Source of the DNA: Arenibacter certesii DSM 19833
GTDB taxonomy: Bacteria > Bacteroidota > Bacteroidia > Flavobacteriales > Flavobacteriaceae
Length of the DNA stretch: 64,000 bases
Reading direction: 5' to 3'
Assembly (NCBI RefSeq): GCF_000429545.1
Contig: NZ_AUCB01000021.1
Coordinates: 25,500-89,499, forward strand
A model generated the notes under the pieces. It saw nothing but the letters and a program-made list of their open reading frames with translations. It was not told where the DNA came from and searched no databases. Positions 45,614 through 55,164 of the stretch are shown here, piece by piece (position 1 is the first letter of the stretch; every line of letters begins with the position of its first letter). A program made the translations under genes and the position numbers.

Positions 45614-45781
45614 TATTTACTTTTAATCAAATTTCGCTAGAACACCTAATTTATCTAAATAATTACGTCTCAATTGTAGAGAAGGTATTCTGAATTGTAA
45701 GTGCCGTTGTTTGTCTAGAATTACGGAAAACCCCTATTTGTTTTGCTCGCAATTTCTATTTACCCGAATAGTAACGCCATG

Positions 45782-47119
45782 TTAAAAGTCATCATCCTCC
45801 ATAAGTTTCCGCATAGTGCGCTCTTCCCATCCCTTACCTAGCACAGGTGTGCGACCATAAGCATCCAACCCGTGCATAATAACCCCAAATCCCCATCCCA
45901 GCGCAGGAAAGATTGCCCAAGGGAAGGTTGTAGTATTATAATTCAGTATAATCAGAAAAGGTGTTACTACAATATAAGCTCCTAAATTGCCGTAGAAACT
46001 CTTTAAGGCCTCCACCCGTTCTTTTGCTTTTTTATATCGTTTTTCCGCTATAATTAGCTCTTGCGTTTCAACATTGTTCAATATTGCGGTCAATAAAGGT
46101 AACTTTACGGTAAATTCTGAAGTGGTTTTCTCAATCTGCACTACTCTTTTAGATAGAATTTGATACCGTTGCTGGATATTTTTAAGTCCTACCCCACTAC
46201 TTTTCTTAACCACCCGTTTTGCCTGATAATTATTGCTCACACAAAGCATTCCCTCTTCCTCATACACCCTAATCCTAAGTGGTCTTTCAGCGGTAACCAC
46301 ATTGTGTTTTACCGCGTTTTCTAATAAAAGCTGCAACGATAATGGAACTATTTTTGCTTCTGGATTGCAACTTTGTGCTGGGATATCCAAGACAATACTA
46401 TCTTCGAACCTCATTCTCAACAATTTAATATAAGTTTTCGCAAAGGTTAATTCCTCATCCACTGTTACAAGATCTTTATTTTTCTGCTCTAAGACATAAC
46501 GATATACCTTCGAAAGGGAAGTAGTGAATTTTTGGGCCTGCACAGGATCTTCTTCTATTAAACTGGTAAGCACGTTTAAACTGTTAAACAAGAAATGCGG
46601 ATCCAACTGATTCTTTAACGCATCAAATTTGGCTGATGCCGTTCCCGCAATGATCTTTTGTTCTTTTACCCTATTTTCTTGTCGGTACTTAAAGAACCAG
46701 ACCACATAAAACAAAATGGATATAAACAACGCTATGAGCATGGAGACTTTATAATACCCAACCCTTTCCCCACTTAAAAAGTCGTTAAAAGCCATTTTAT
46801 CCATTCCCACCTTTAGGATGAACCTAGACATAAATATTCCCAACATGGACAGCACAATATTCCCAGCTATCGCGATTATCAATGGTCTTTTAGCTAGGAT
46901 GTTCTTTTTATGCTTAACGATAAGATATTGTATCCAGTACGCATTTACCATATAGAGGATCAGCGAGAAAACCATATTTCTATAATATTCTTGCAATGCG
47001 CGATCATAATTAAATCCCTCTTCAAATCTGCCCATAAAAAAGAAGATGGCCAGAAAAACAAAATAAACTAGGGTTCCAATTAATATGGCATTCCCAATAT
47101 GTTTTAAGAATCGATTCAT
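45782..47119 (-). CDS. LytS-type sensor histidine kinase fused to a 2TM domain
   Basis: 445 residues. Four N-terminal membrane helices (about 9-29, 48-68, 79-101, 124-144), then a His_kinase domain with phospho-acceptor His175 (QLDPHFLFNSLNVL), N-box LLLENAVKHN (264-273) and G-box GVGLKN. Residues ~362-445 form an extra 2TM domain (KAKERVEALKSFYGNLGAY ... WEERTMRKLMED), the same module as the three small proteins downstream. The fusion ties the 2TM module directly to the kinase. Partner regulator at 43819. Confidence 0.92.
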   Translation of the reverse strand: MNRFLKHIGNAILIGTLVYFVFLAIFFFMGRFEEGFNYDRALQEYYRNMVFSLILYMVNAYWIQYLIVKHKKNILAKRPLIIAIAGNIVLSMLGIFMSRFILKVGMDKMAFNDFLSGERVGYYKVSMLIALFISILFYVVWFFKYRQENRVKEQKIIAGTASAKFDALKNQLDPHFLFNSLNVLTSLIEEDPVQAQKFTTSLSKVYRYVLEQKNKDLVTVDEELTFAKTYIKLLRMRFEDSIVLDIPAQSCNPEAKIVPLSLQLLLENAVKHNVVTAERPLRIRVYEEEGMLCVSNNYQAKRVVKKSSGVGLKNIQQRYQILSKRVVQIEKTTSEFTVKLPLLTAILNNVETQELIIAEKRYKKAKERVEALKSFYGNLGAYIVVTPFLIILNYNTTTFPWAIFPALGWGFGVIMHGLDAYGRTPVLGKGWEERTMRKLMEDDDF

Positions 47120-47640
47120 TTTCGCTTATGGTTTTACTTAAAAATTGACCCCCTCCGTATGCGCTGATTCATGGGATGGAAAGAATGCTCTGGTTTAAAG
47201 TTAGTGAAAAGTTCCAAGGAGGGAGTAAAAGCTGCTTGTTCAAAATTAGCACAGGGCCCAGTGGATCCGCCATAAGAGACCAATCTCCAATTTCACATTT
47301 TCTTGTACTCATTTTCTTCCCTTTGATGACCATCATTTATCTTCGGTTTTCTACACACTTCATTTATCCCTACCTGTTTAAAAGCATGTCGATGTTAACT
47401 AGTGTGATTTTTTACATGACCGCACTATTTATAGATGATGACACAAAGGTTATCCTAATTTAAATCCGATTAAATTAAGTTAGACCCAGTTGTAAATTAT
47501 AACGGATGAATTGAAGAAGAGTTCGTTAGCATACCCTACAGCAACCTTATTTATAAAATACAAATAGGAAAACGGCAAGAGATGAAGACAATTCTGATGG
47601 TTTGGATGAGATGATTTAGATGTAATGAGAAGTATAAATA

Positions 47641-47674
47641 TAAAAAAAGAGGACGCACCCCTACGTCCTCTTTT
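47641..47674 (-). terminator. orphan terminator hairpin
   Basis: AAAAGAGGACG (47645-47655) pairs perfectly with CGTCCTCTTTT (47664-47674), 8-base loop; on the minus strand a T7 run follows. There is no minus-strand gene upstream, so it may end an unannotated small RNA coming from about 47680-48000. Confidence 0.6.
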
Positions 47675-48001
47675 AAAAGTCAAAAAACAAATTCAATTCA
47701 AAAATTTATTTTCTTGTCTTACTTATGAAGTATAAAATTACGTGTTAAATTTCCATTTTTATGCTTTATTGCAAAATAAAATAACTCAAATGAAAATAAT
47801 TAATTTAACGTATTATGAACCAGCATATAAGAAAAAACGTAACAAAAGATAAAATTTTCCGTCAATTAACAGCGTGTTCCCTTACATATTGGATGATCAA
47901 ATAAAAGAATAATAAAATAGGGGGTATAGGACCATAGAGCTCCGTGTCTTATTTAAGAAAAAGTCAATGTTTTAATATATATATATTCACATTAATTAAA
48001 T

Positions 48002-48009
48002 TAATTTTG
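48002..48009 (+). promoter_or_regulatory. probable -7 element giving a leaderless FAD-oxidoreductase transcript
   Basis: TAATTTTG ends 4 bases before the ATG at 48014, the same spacing as in front of rlmH. Confidence 0.4.
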
Positions 48010-48013
48010 GGGT

Positions 48014-49570
48014 ATGATTAGAAACATTCAACTAAGGACTACCTTATTGGAAGAGTCTGTAGAAGATATCCTTAAGAAGAAAGCGGCCAAATATCTAGGG
48101 GTTTCCATAGAGGACATCACAACTGTGAAGGTAATTCGCAAATCTTTGGATGCGAGAAAGTCCACCATATATTTTAATTACAAGGTTGATGTTTACATCA
48201 ACCAAACCGCTCCCGAAACATCAAACTACAATTTTGATTACAAGGATGTTTCCAAAGCAAAAAAGGTTCATATCATTGGCTTTGGTCCTGCGGGAATGTA
48301 TGCAGCATTGCGTTGTATAGAGCTAGGATATAAGCCAATTGTTTTGGAAAGAGGCAAAAATGTTAAAGAACGCAGGCGCGATTTAAAAGCCATCAATCAG
48401 GATCATATAGTCAATGAAGACTCCAATTACTGCTTTGGGGCAGGGGGAGCTGGCACTTATTCTGATGGGAAGTTATATACTAGAAGCCTTAAACGTGGGG
48501 ACGTACGTCGCATATTCGAAAATCTGGTTTACCATGGCGCTACCGAACAGATCCTTATAGATGCCCATCCGCATATTGGCACTAATAAGCTACCCAAATT
48601 AGTAGAGAACATTAGAGAAACCATAATTAAATATGGTGGGGAAGTTCACTTTGATGCCCGTGTAACCGACTTTATAATTAAAAACCATAAAATAATTGGC
48701 TTGCAGTTAAAAGACGGGACCGAAATGGCAGTAGAGCGTGTTATTTTAGCAACAGGACATTCTGCCCGGGATATATATTACCTTCTGAACGAAAAAAAAA
48801 TAGCCCTAAAGGCCAAATCCTTTGCTATGGGCGTAAGGGTAGAACACCCACAACATATTATAGATAGTATTCAATACAACTGCTCTGGTGAGCGGAATCA
48901 ATTACTACCCGCAGCTTCCTATAGTTTGGTGGAGCAGGTGAAAGACAGGGGTGTTTATTCCTTTTGTATGTGCCCAGGCGGATTTATTGTTCCGGCGGCA
49001 ACAGCACCAGGAGAAGTCGTAGTAAATGGAATGTCGCCCTCTAAAAGAAATAATTTATATGCCAACTCTGGTATAGTCGTGGAAATAGATGTTGATGTAG
49101 ACCTTCATAAATATGATCGCTTTGGTCCATTAAAGGGATTGGAGTATCAAAAGAATCTGGAGCGATTGGCGTTTACTTCCGGAGGCCGTAGGCAAACCGC
49201 ACCTGCGCAACGTTTAACGGACTTTGTAGAAGGAAAGTTATCTAATGACCTTAATCCCACTTCATATCAACCAGGCTTAACCTCTGCTCCCCTACACTCT
49301 CTTTTGCCAAAATTGATTGGCAGCAGATTGCGATCTGGCTTTATGGCTTTTGGAGAGAAAATGAAGGGGTATTATACCGCTGAAGCTAATATAGTAGGTG
49401 TAGAAAGTAGAACCTCTGCACCAGTAAACATTCCGAGAAAGGAAAACTTGGAACATCCTGAGGTACAAGGTCTGTTTCCTTGTGGTGAAGGTGGAGGCTA
49501 TGCAGGCGGAATAGTGTCGGCAGCGATGGATGGGGAACGTTGTGCTGAGGCCGCCATAGTGGGTCTGTAA
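48014..49570 (+). CDS. FAD-dependent oxidoreductase (COG2509 type)
   Basis: 518 residues. A ~75-residue N-terminal domain precedes a Rossmann FAD site (KVHIIGFGPAGMYAALRCIELGYKPIVLERG), then FGAGGAGTYSDGKLYTR, VILATGHSARDIYYLL, FCMCPGGFIVPAATAPGEVVVNGMS and a C-terminal FPCGEGGGYAGGIVSAAMDG closing the FAD pocket. The family is an uncharacterised NAD(P)/FAD dehydrogenase; no reaction is known to me. Probably monocistronic. Confidence 0.92.
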   Translation: MIRNIQLRTTLLEESVEDILKKKAAKYLGVSIEDITTVKVIRKSLDARKSTIYFNYKVDVYINQTAPETSNYNFDYKDVSKAKKVHIIGFGPAGMYAALRCIELGYKPIVLERGKNVKERRRDLKAINQDHIVNEDSNYCFGAGGAGTYSDGKLYTRSLKRGDVRRIFENLVYHGATEQILIDAHPHIGTNKLPKLVENIRETIIKYGGEVHFDARVTDFIIKNHKIIGLQLKDGTEMAVERVILATGHSARDIYYLLNEKKIALKAKSFAMGVRVEHPQHIIDSIQYNCSGERNQLLPAASYSLVEQVKDRGVYSFCMCPGGFIVPAATAPGEVVVNGMSPSKRNNLYANSGIVVEIDVDVDLHKYDRFGPLKGLEYQKNLERLAFTSGGRRQTAPAQRLTDFVEGKLSNDLNPTSYQPGLTSAPLHSLLPKLIGSRLRSGFMAFGEKMKGYYTAEANIVGVESRTSAPVNIPRKENLEHPEVQGLFPCGEGGGYAGGIVSAAMDGERCAEAAIVGL

Positions 49571-49614
49571 AGGTGCCTATAGAAATAAAAAACCCGTTAT
49601 CCAAACAATTCCCG

Positions 49615-49622
49615 TACCTTTG
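49615..49622 (+). promoter_or_regulatory. -7 element of the rhlE promoter
   Basis: TACCTTTG followed by C, 20 bases before the ATG at 49643; matches the Bacteroidota consensus. No clean TTG is seen at -33. Confidence 0.5.
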
Positions 49623-49642
49623 CAACTTATTTTACATATTAT

Positions 49643-50926
49643 ATGACATTTAAAGACTTAGGTATTATAGAACCTATACTTAAAGCCCTTGCGGCGGAAG
49701 GCTATACAAAACCCACCCCAATACAAGAACAATCCATTCCAATATTATTAAACGGTAAAGACCTACTAGGTTGCGCACAAACAGGAACCGGTAAGACCGC
49801 CGCCTTTTCAATTCCAATTATTCAACAATTGGTTACAGATCGGGATGCTAGTCAGCATCAGCGAAAAATTAGAACTTTGGTAGTGACCCCAACTAGGGAA
49901 TTAGCAATACAAATAGGCGAGAATTTTACCTCTTACGCTAGATTTACCGATATTAGAAGTACGGTTATTTTTGGCGGTATTAAACAAGGCAGACAAACTG
50001 ATGCCTTAAAGAAAGGAGTAGATGTACTTATTGCTACCCCAGGAAGACTATTGGACTTAATGAACCAAGGATTTATATCCCTGCGCGATATCAAATATGC
50101 AGTATTGGATGAAGCTGACCAGATGCTGGACATGGGCTTTATTCATGATATAAAAAAGATAATTGCCAAACTACCCTATAATCGTCAATCGCTTTTCTTT
50201 TCGGCCACAATGCCAAAAGCAATCGTTGAATTGTCCCGTAAATTATTGGGCGACTTTGAACAAGTCACCATTAAACCTCAGCAAGCCACAGCAGAAAAGG
50301 TAGAACAAGCCTTATATTTTGTTTCTAAAAAAAACAAACCAAATTTGTTGGTCCATTTGTTGGAAAAAGATCCCAACGATTCTGCATTGGTTTTTTCGAG
50401 AACCAAGCACGGAGCCAATAAAATTGTAAAGCAATTGGCTAAAGCCGATATTAAGGCAGATGCTATTCACGGAAACAAATCCCAAAATGCACGACAGAAA
50501 GCTTTGGGCGATTTTAAGAATGGAGACCTAAAAGTACTTGTTGCTACGGATATCGCAGCAAGAGGTATAGACGTTGAGGAACTCTCATTGGTTATTAACT
50601 ACGACCTTCCGAATGTACCTGAAACTTATGTTCACCGTATTGGCAGAACAGGAAGAGCGAGTGCTAGCGGAATAGCTCTTTCCTTTTGCGATGCGGAAGA
50701 AAGGCCTTATCTAAAGGACATTCAGAAATTGATTAACCAACAAGTACCTGTTATCACGGACCATCCCTTTATAGATGATGGCATTGAAGATGTACCCTTA
50801 CAGCCAGAAAAGAAGCATCATAACAATAGACAGCGACAAAGGACTGGGCATTCTAATCCTCGAGGAGGAAGAAGTGGCAATCGAAGCAGAAGTAGTAGCA
50901 GCAGTAACAGACCAAAAAGGGATTAA
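49643..50926 (+). CDS. rhlE: DEAD-box RNA helicase (RhlE type)
   Basis: 427 residues. All helicase motifs: PTPIQEQSIP, AQTGTGKT, PTRELA, TPGR, DEADQMLDMGF, SAT, RGIDVEELSLVINYD and HRIGRTGRA. A short basic tail rich in Arg, Asn, Gly and Ser follows, as in RhlE, without the DbpA RRM of the helicase at 17322. Acts in rRNA/mRNA remodelling. Own promoter and downstream hairpin suggest a single-gene unit. Confidence 0.93.
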   Translation: MTFKDLGIIEPILKALAAEGYTKPTPIQEQSIPILLNGKDLLGCAQTGTGKTAAFSIPIIQQLVTDRDASQHQRKIRTLVVTPTRELAIQIGENFTSYARFTDIRSTVIFGGIKQGRQTDALKKGVDVLIATPGRLLDLMNQGFISLRDIKYAVLDEADQMLDMGFIHDIKKIIAKLPYNRQSLFFSATMPKAIVELSRKLLGDFEQVTIKPQQATAEKVEQALYFVSKKNKPNLLVHLLEKDPNDSALVFSRTKHGANKIVKQLAKADIKADAIHGNKSQNARQKALGDFKNGDLKVLVATDIAARGIDVEELSLVINYDLPNVPETYVHRIGRTGRASASGIALSFCDAEERPYLKDIQKLINQQVPVITDHPFIDDGIEDVPLQPEKKHHNNRQRQRTGHSNPRGGRSGNRSRSSSSSNRPKRD

Positions 50927-50950
50927 CATATCCTATTATACATAAATTAG

Positions 50951-50983
50951 AAAAGCCGGGTAAGAAATTATGCCGGTTTTTTT
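50951..50983 (+). terminator. terminator of rhlE
   Basis: CCGG/CCGG pairing extended by TAA/TTA around a GAAA loop, with a T7 run after the stem. 25 bases past the stop. Confidence 0.7.
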
Positions 50984-51078
50984 AACGAATAAGGTGTAAT
51001 TTTTAGTTGGTCATTGAAAAAATGAAGATCTTTATTGATCAATTAAATCGCTTTAATCCAAATTTAAAATTCTGCGTG

Positions 51079-51921
51079 ATGAAAAATACATTTTCGACTG
51101 TTCTACTAGTTTTCTCATTGTTGATAATTCCAATCAACCTAGCCTCACAAACTACCAACTTAATCAGTTATAATATTAAGTACGACAATACCGGCGACAC
51201 GGTTAATAATTGGAATGATCGAAAGGAGACCATGGTAAAGCTACTACAACACTACAACGCTGATATCATTGGGATCCAAGAGGGCTTACATCGTCAGGTA
51301 ATCTATTTAAATGAAGCACTCTCAGGATTTTCTTATGTGGGCGTTGGCAGGGACGATGGCAAGGAAAAAGGAGAGTACACCGCCATCTTATATAATACAG
51401 ATAAATTCAGGGTTTTAAAAACCAATACTTTTTGGCTTTCAGAAACCCCTGAAAAAGTTTCCGTGGGTTGGGATGCCGCATTAGAACGAATATGCACCTA
51501 CGCCCTTTTTGAGAATCGGGAAACCAAAAAGCAATTTTGGGTCTTTAACACCCACTTTGACCATCGCGGAGTACTCGCAAGAACCAAGTCGGCTCAACTT
51601 ATCTACAAAAAAATAAATGAGATTAACACTAATAAAGTACCGGTGGTCCTTATGGGTGATTTAAATTTAACTCCAGATACGGAAGCCATCCGTTTTTTAC
51701 AGCAGTATCTTAAGGACGGAATGGCTATCTCCAAGAAACCTTTTTATGGCCCTGTTGGCACCTTTAACGGATTTGATCAAGAACGGCTCTTAACGGACCG
51801 AATTGATTATATTTTTACACAGGATTTAGAGGTACTATCCTATACCCATATTGATGACAGAATGGCTAATAATAAACATATCTCTGACCATTTACCTGTA
51901 ATGGTTACCCTTTCCAAATAG
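51079..51921 (+). CDS. secreted endonuclease/exonuclease/phosphatase-family protein
   Basis: The open frame extends back to a TTG at 51007, but the signal peptide starts at the ATG at 51079 (MKNTFSTVLLVFSLLIIP...NLASQ), giving 280 residues. EEP fold: ISYNIKYDN, DIIGIQEGLHRQ (catalytic Glu), VFNTHFDHRG, VVLMGDLNLTPD and ISDHLPVMV at the end, i.e. the full Asn/Glu/Asp/His set. Could be a phosphatase or nuclease; the substrate is not deducible. Confidence 0.92.
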   Translation: MKNTFSTVLLVFSLLIIPINLASQTTNLISYNIKYDNTGDTVNNWNDRKETMVKLLQHYNADIIGIQEGLHRQVIYLNEALSGFSYVGVGRDDGKEKGEYTAILYNTDKFRVLKTNTFWLSETPEKVSVGWDAALERICTYALFENRETKKQFWVFNTHFDHRGVLARTKSAQLIYKKINEINTNKVPVVLMGDLNLTPDTEAIRFLQQYLKDGMAISKKPFYGPVGTFNGFDQERLLTDRIDYIFTQDLEVLSYTHIDDRMANNKHISDHLPVMVTLSK

Positions 51922-51962
51922 CGTATGTAACTTAATATATTCCATACCTAAAGTAACTTATT

Positions 51963-52580
51963 ATGTACATCCCTTCGCCTTATAGAAACCCAAACCTTGG
52001 TGAGGTTAAAGAATTTCTGATACAAAATAGTTTTGGAATTTTGGTAAACCAAACCGCTGGGCGACCATGGGCTACTCATATACCTTTAGAGTTAGAGGTA
52101 GATGCGGATGGGAACGACTTATTGGTTGGCCATATTTCCAAAGCCAACCCACAATGGAATTACTTTAAACAACAGGAGGAAGTATTGGCTATTTTTAACG
52201 GCCCTCACAGCTATATCTCCTCTTCTTGGTACAAGGAAGAGGAAGTCCCTACATGGAACTACATTGCTGTTCATGTTTACGGGACTATAGAAATATTAAA
52301 TGAGAAAGCCGTCTTAGAATCCCTACACAGGCTTGTTAACAAATATGAAAAAGTAGCTACTCACCCCATTTCCTTAGGTAATTTATCTGATGCTAGTATG
52401 GATCAAATTAAAGGCATAGTAGGGTTTCAGATCCGAATTACGGAGATTCAGGCAACTTACAAATTATCCCAAACGCGGCCAGAAGACCATGAACGAATAA
52501 TAACGGAATTAAACAAGTCGAATAGCAATGGACCTAAGGAAATTGCCGCAATGATGAAAAATTATAAATGTCCGCGCTAG
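51963..52580 (+). CDS. FMN-binding negative transcriptional regulator (PaiB-like)
   Basis: 205 residues. Starts MYIPSPYRNPNLGEVKEFLIQ; then ATHIPLELE, GHISKANPQWNYF and FNGPHSYISSSWYKEEEVPTWNY, the flavin split-barrel pattern of the PaiB/FMN_bind_2 family. In Bacillus PaiB affects sporulation and protease genes; here the role is open. The end overlaps the longest possible rpiA frame by 13 bases, but the preferred rpiA start is 42 bases later. Confidence 0.9.
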   Translation: MYIPSPYRNPNLGEVKEFLIQNSFGILVNQTAGRPWATHIPLELEVDADGNDLLVGHISKANPQWNYFKQQEEVLAIFNGPHSYISSSWYKEEEVPTWNYIAVHVYGTIEILNEKAVLESLHRLVNKYEKVATHPISLGNLSDASMDQIKGIVGFQIRITEIQATYKLSQTRPEDHERIITELNKSNSNGPKEIAAMMKNYKCPR

Positions 52581-52621
52581 AAAGAGAGTATCCCGCAAAT
52601 AAGAAATTCAAATACCAATTA

Positions 52622-53299
52622 ATGACAACTATAGATCACGAAAAGAAACGAGCAGCCTTGGAAGCTGTTAAATATGTGAGATCGGGAATGACGGTCGGAC
52701 TGGGTACAGGTAGTACTGCTAATTTGATGATTAAAGAGCTTGGAAGACAAGTGGCAAATGGATTAAATATCATTGGTGTGCCCAGCTCAGAGCACACCCG
52801 GAAACTAGCGTTAGAACTACATATACCCCTAATATCATTAGCGGAAGCCGCGCGCATTGACCTTACTATAGATGGTACAGATGAATTTGACCCTTATCTA
52901 CAATTGATTAAAGGCGGAGGTGGAGCCTTGTTGCACGAAAAGATACTGGCTTATAATTCGGACCTAGTTATTATTATCGCCGACTCCCAAAAACAGGTAA
53001 AACGATTAGGAAGCTTTAAACTCCCCATCGAGACAATACCTTTAGCCACACAAAAGATAATTCAGTCACTAACACAGATGCAACTACAACCAACCTTGAG
53101 AGTAAAAGAAGGACAGAATTTCATCACGGATGAAGGCAACTATATTTTAGACCTCAATATTAAGCATATTACCAATATCCCATCGCTAAACAATAGGCTT
53201 AAAGAAATCCCAGGTATTGTTGAAACTGGGCTTTTTCTGGATTTGGCAGATATTATCATCGTTGGCAAAGGAGAATCTATACGTACTTATAAAAAATAG
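52622..53299 (+). CDS. rpiA: ribose-5-phosphate isomerase A
   Basis: Start taken at the ATG at 52622 (MTTIDHEKKRAALEAVKYV), giving 225 residues, the normal RpiA length; the frame could begin at 52568 but the extra 18 residues are not family-like. Motifs: GLGTGSTANLMIKEL, DGTDEFDP and KGGGGALLHEKI with the catalytic Glu/Lys region. It joins the zwf-pgl-gnd products in the pentose phosphate path. Probably co-transcribed with the PaiB-like gene. Confidence 0.97.
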   Translation: MTTIDHEKKRAALEAVKYVRSGMTVGLGTGSTANLMIKELGRQVANGLNIIGVPSSEHTRKLALELHIPLISLAEAARIDLTIDGTDEFDPYLQLIKGGGGALLHEKILAYNSDLVIIIADSQKQVKRLGSFKLPIETIPLATQKIIQSLTQMQLQPTLRVKEGQNFITDEGNYILDLNIKHITNIPSLNNRLKEIPGIVETGLFLDLADIIIVGKGESIRTYKK

Positions 53300-53376
53300 G
53301 TAAGGTTTAGTATTGAACTAAGATCTAGCCCCTCTGGCTATTCTACATTATTTACCAGAAAGATTCTACGAATCAG

Positions 53377-53410
53377 AAGTAAACTATAGTGCATAGTCTA
53401 CTTTATTTTT
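53377..53410 (+). terminator. probable terminator of rpiA
   Basis: AAGTA-A-ACTAT (53377-53387) pairs with ATAGT-C-TACTT (53393-53403), one mismatch, 5-base loop, followed by TATTTTTG. Lies between convergent genes. Confidence 0.55.
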
Positions 53411-53430
53411 GAGTCCAAGCACGAAATTCC

Positions 53431-54216
53431 TTAACGAACTTTCCGAATCAAATTAGCCATGTAAACATATTTCAAATCTCTTAGGGATAACCCGTCCTCA
53501 ATTGCTTTGTTAGGTGTTACCGCTGCCTTATTCCAATTATCATATTCATCCAAGACCTGCTTATAATCCTTGAACATGCTTACCGTCATGTGTGAAGCGT
53601 ATGCATCACTACCTATTGGACTTATAAAACGAACTAGCCCCCAATTGGCTTTTCCCCCCGCGTCGACTGTCTTCTGATGGATCGGCTGAAAGATTTCCTT
53701 TTCCGCCTTTTCATACGATCTGCAGTTTTCTAAACTCACCTTCATCATATCTATTTGGGCTACGGTACCTATTGGCATGTCGAACTCCCCTTTGGTAGTT
53801 GCGATTTCCTCTGTAAAAATCCGTACAGCCAGATCCCTAGTTTCAGAAGAGTGATTTAATTTTTTATCCAGATCGGTTTCCGTCATATCGGGATAGGCAG
53901 CCTTAGCCCTATCCATTAGATGCTCCCAACTGCTGCCATCCATCATTTTTATGGGATCGCTATAAAGTGCAACGGTCAGATACTGAAATCCCTGCTGTTC
54001 TCCCCCAGGGCTTAGTAACCAAAGGTCCCAACCAATAATATCCCCGGCCTTAACACGCTCTTTATGGATTTTCTCCCAAAATTCTTCCGTATCCCTATAG
54101 GCTGCTTCCTGCTCATTGTCCACCTGCATGAATTCAAATAACAAGAATAATTTTTCTTGGGCGATAGTTATATTGCTCACCATCAATAACACGATAAAAA
54201 TCATTAATTTTTTCAT
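53431..54216 (-). CDS. secreted two-repeat alpha/beta protein (family member 1)
   Basis: 261 residues; signal peptide 1-20 (after TIAQ). Two similar halves are visible: ~22-97 (LLFEFMQVDNEQEAAYRDT, then GWDLWLLSPGGEQQGFQYL) and ~150-228 (AQIDMMKVSLENCRSYEKAE, then NWGLVRFISPIGSDAYASH). Strand-helix-strand patterns of this size fit a dimeric alpha/beta-barrel (NIPSNAP/EthD-like) fold, but I recognise no named family. Two distant relatives lie at 57898 and 60367. It is downstream of the kinase/regulator pair on the same strand. Confidence 0.75.
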   Translation of the reverse strand: MKKLMIFIVLLMVSNITIAQEKLFLLFEFMQVDNEQEAAYRDTEEFWEKIHKERVKAGDIIGWDLWLLSPGGEQQGFQYLTVALYSDPIKMMDGSSWEHLMDRAKAAYPDMTETDLDKKLNHSSETRDLAVRIFTEEIATTKGEFDMPIGTVAQIDMMKVSLENCRSYEKAEKEIFQPIHQKTVDAGGKANWGLVRFISPIGSDAYASHMTVSMFKDYKQVLDEYDNWNKAAVTPNKAIEDGLSLRDLKYVYMANLIRKVR

Positions 54217-54427
54217 AATTAAAGGAATTATAGGTTTATTCAGTTCTAGGGGAATTAAACTACGACAAAACCGTAGCTCATATAGGATTTGGATATCATG
54301 TTGCCAGAGAACATATATCGACCCATTTTAATCAATAGATTTCAGATTTCAAAAGCAAATAGGACAAAGGAAGGCTTTTACTGTCCGTAGATACGGGTAA
54401 AATTATCAAAGCATGTTATTTCCTATT

Positions 54428-55162
54428 TTATATAGTATGAAGGTGTTTTAAGAGGTGTTGTTTAAACGATTTGCTAAGGGGAATAACTTTACGTTTTATT
54501 TCCAGATGATGTTCTCCCACAATATCCAATTTGGAAATATTTACCATATATGAGCGATGTACTCTAATAAACTTGTGATTTTTGAGTTCTGTCTCTAATA
54601 CTTTTAAAGTAGTACTGATGAGGTAGCTGCCATTTGGAGTTACTAGATTACTATAATTTCTATCAGCTTCAATATAGGAAATATCATCTAACAATAATTT
54701 CATCATTTTCCCATTGTGTCGAACAAAAATACGATCGTCCAATACTTGTATGTTCTGAAACCCATCTACTACACCTTCAGAGCTTCCTTTTATTTGCTCT
54801 ACCACTAAAGCTATTGTACGCCGTAAATCTAGATTACTAAAAGGTTTGGAAATAAATGCATACGGATGGGTGGCCTTGGCTCTAGTAAAAGTGGCTTCAT
54901 CAGAATTTGCGGTTAGGTAAATAATAGGGATATTATGGTTTTCCTGTATTTTGGAAGCAGCAGAGATTCCGTCTAAATCACCCTTTAAGTTGATATCCAA
55001 TAAAATAATATCGGGTTTATCGGATTTCGCATGGATAATGGCCTCTTCCCCCCTAGTTACCAATCCAGTAACCTCATATCCCAAATTAGATAATTGCAAC
55101 GAAATATTGGCAGCGATGATCATATCATCCTCAACAATTAAAATCCTTGTTTTTATTTCCAT
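54428..55162 (-). CDS. LytTR-family response regulator
   Basis: 244 residues. Receiver with Asp56 (IILLDINLKGDLDGI) and conserved Lys in FISKPFS, then a LytTR domain (~145-244) with ISYIEADRNYSNLV and FIRVHRSYMVNISKLDIV. It follows the TPR histidine kinase after 2 bases, so the two form a two-component system. The receiver resembles those fed by HisKA_2 kinases. Confidence 0.93.
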   Translation of the reverse strand: MEIKTRILIVEDDMIIAANISLQLSNLGYEVTGLVTRGEEAIIHAKSDKPDIILLDINLKGDLDGISAASKIQENHNIPIIYLTANSDEATFTRAKATHPYAFISKPFSNLDLRRTIALVVEQIKGSSEGVVDGFQNIQVLDDRIFVRHNGKMMKLLLDDISYIEADRNYSNLVTPNGSYLISTTLKVLETELKNHKFIRVHRSYMVNISKLDIVGEHHLEIKRKVIPLSKSFKQHLLKHLHTI

Positions 55163-55164
55163 AA

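Larger units (their letters stand above)
47120..48013. other. long intergenic region between the kinase operon and the FAD oxidoreductase
   Basis: 894 bases with no convincing gene. An open frame at 47176-47463 has no recognisable features. A clear hairpin lies at 47641-47674, oriented as a minus-strand terminator, with no known minus-strand gene upstream of it. The last 300 bases are very AT-rich, including an ATATATATAT run near 47976-47986. Confidence 0.5.

Noticed and set aside
47176..47463. 95-codon plus-strand frame upstream of the LytS kinase
   Set aside because: No family features, no promoter or ribosome site, and located where the kinase promoter should be. Left as intergenic.
47970..47990. 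ATATATATAT run before the FAD oxidoreductase
   Set aside because: Simple AT-rich promoter-region sequence; too short to call a repeat of interest.
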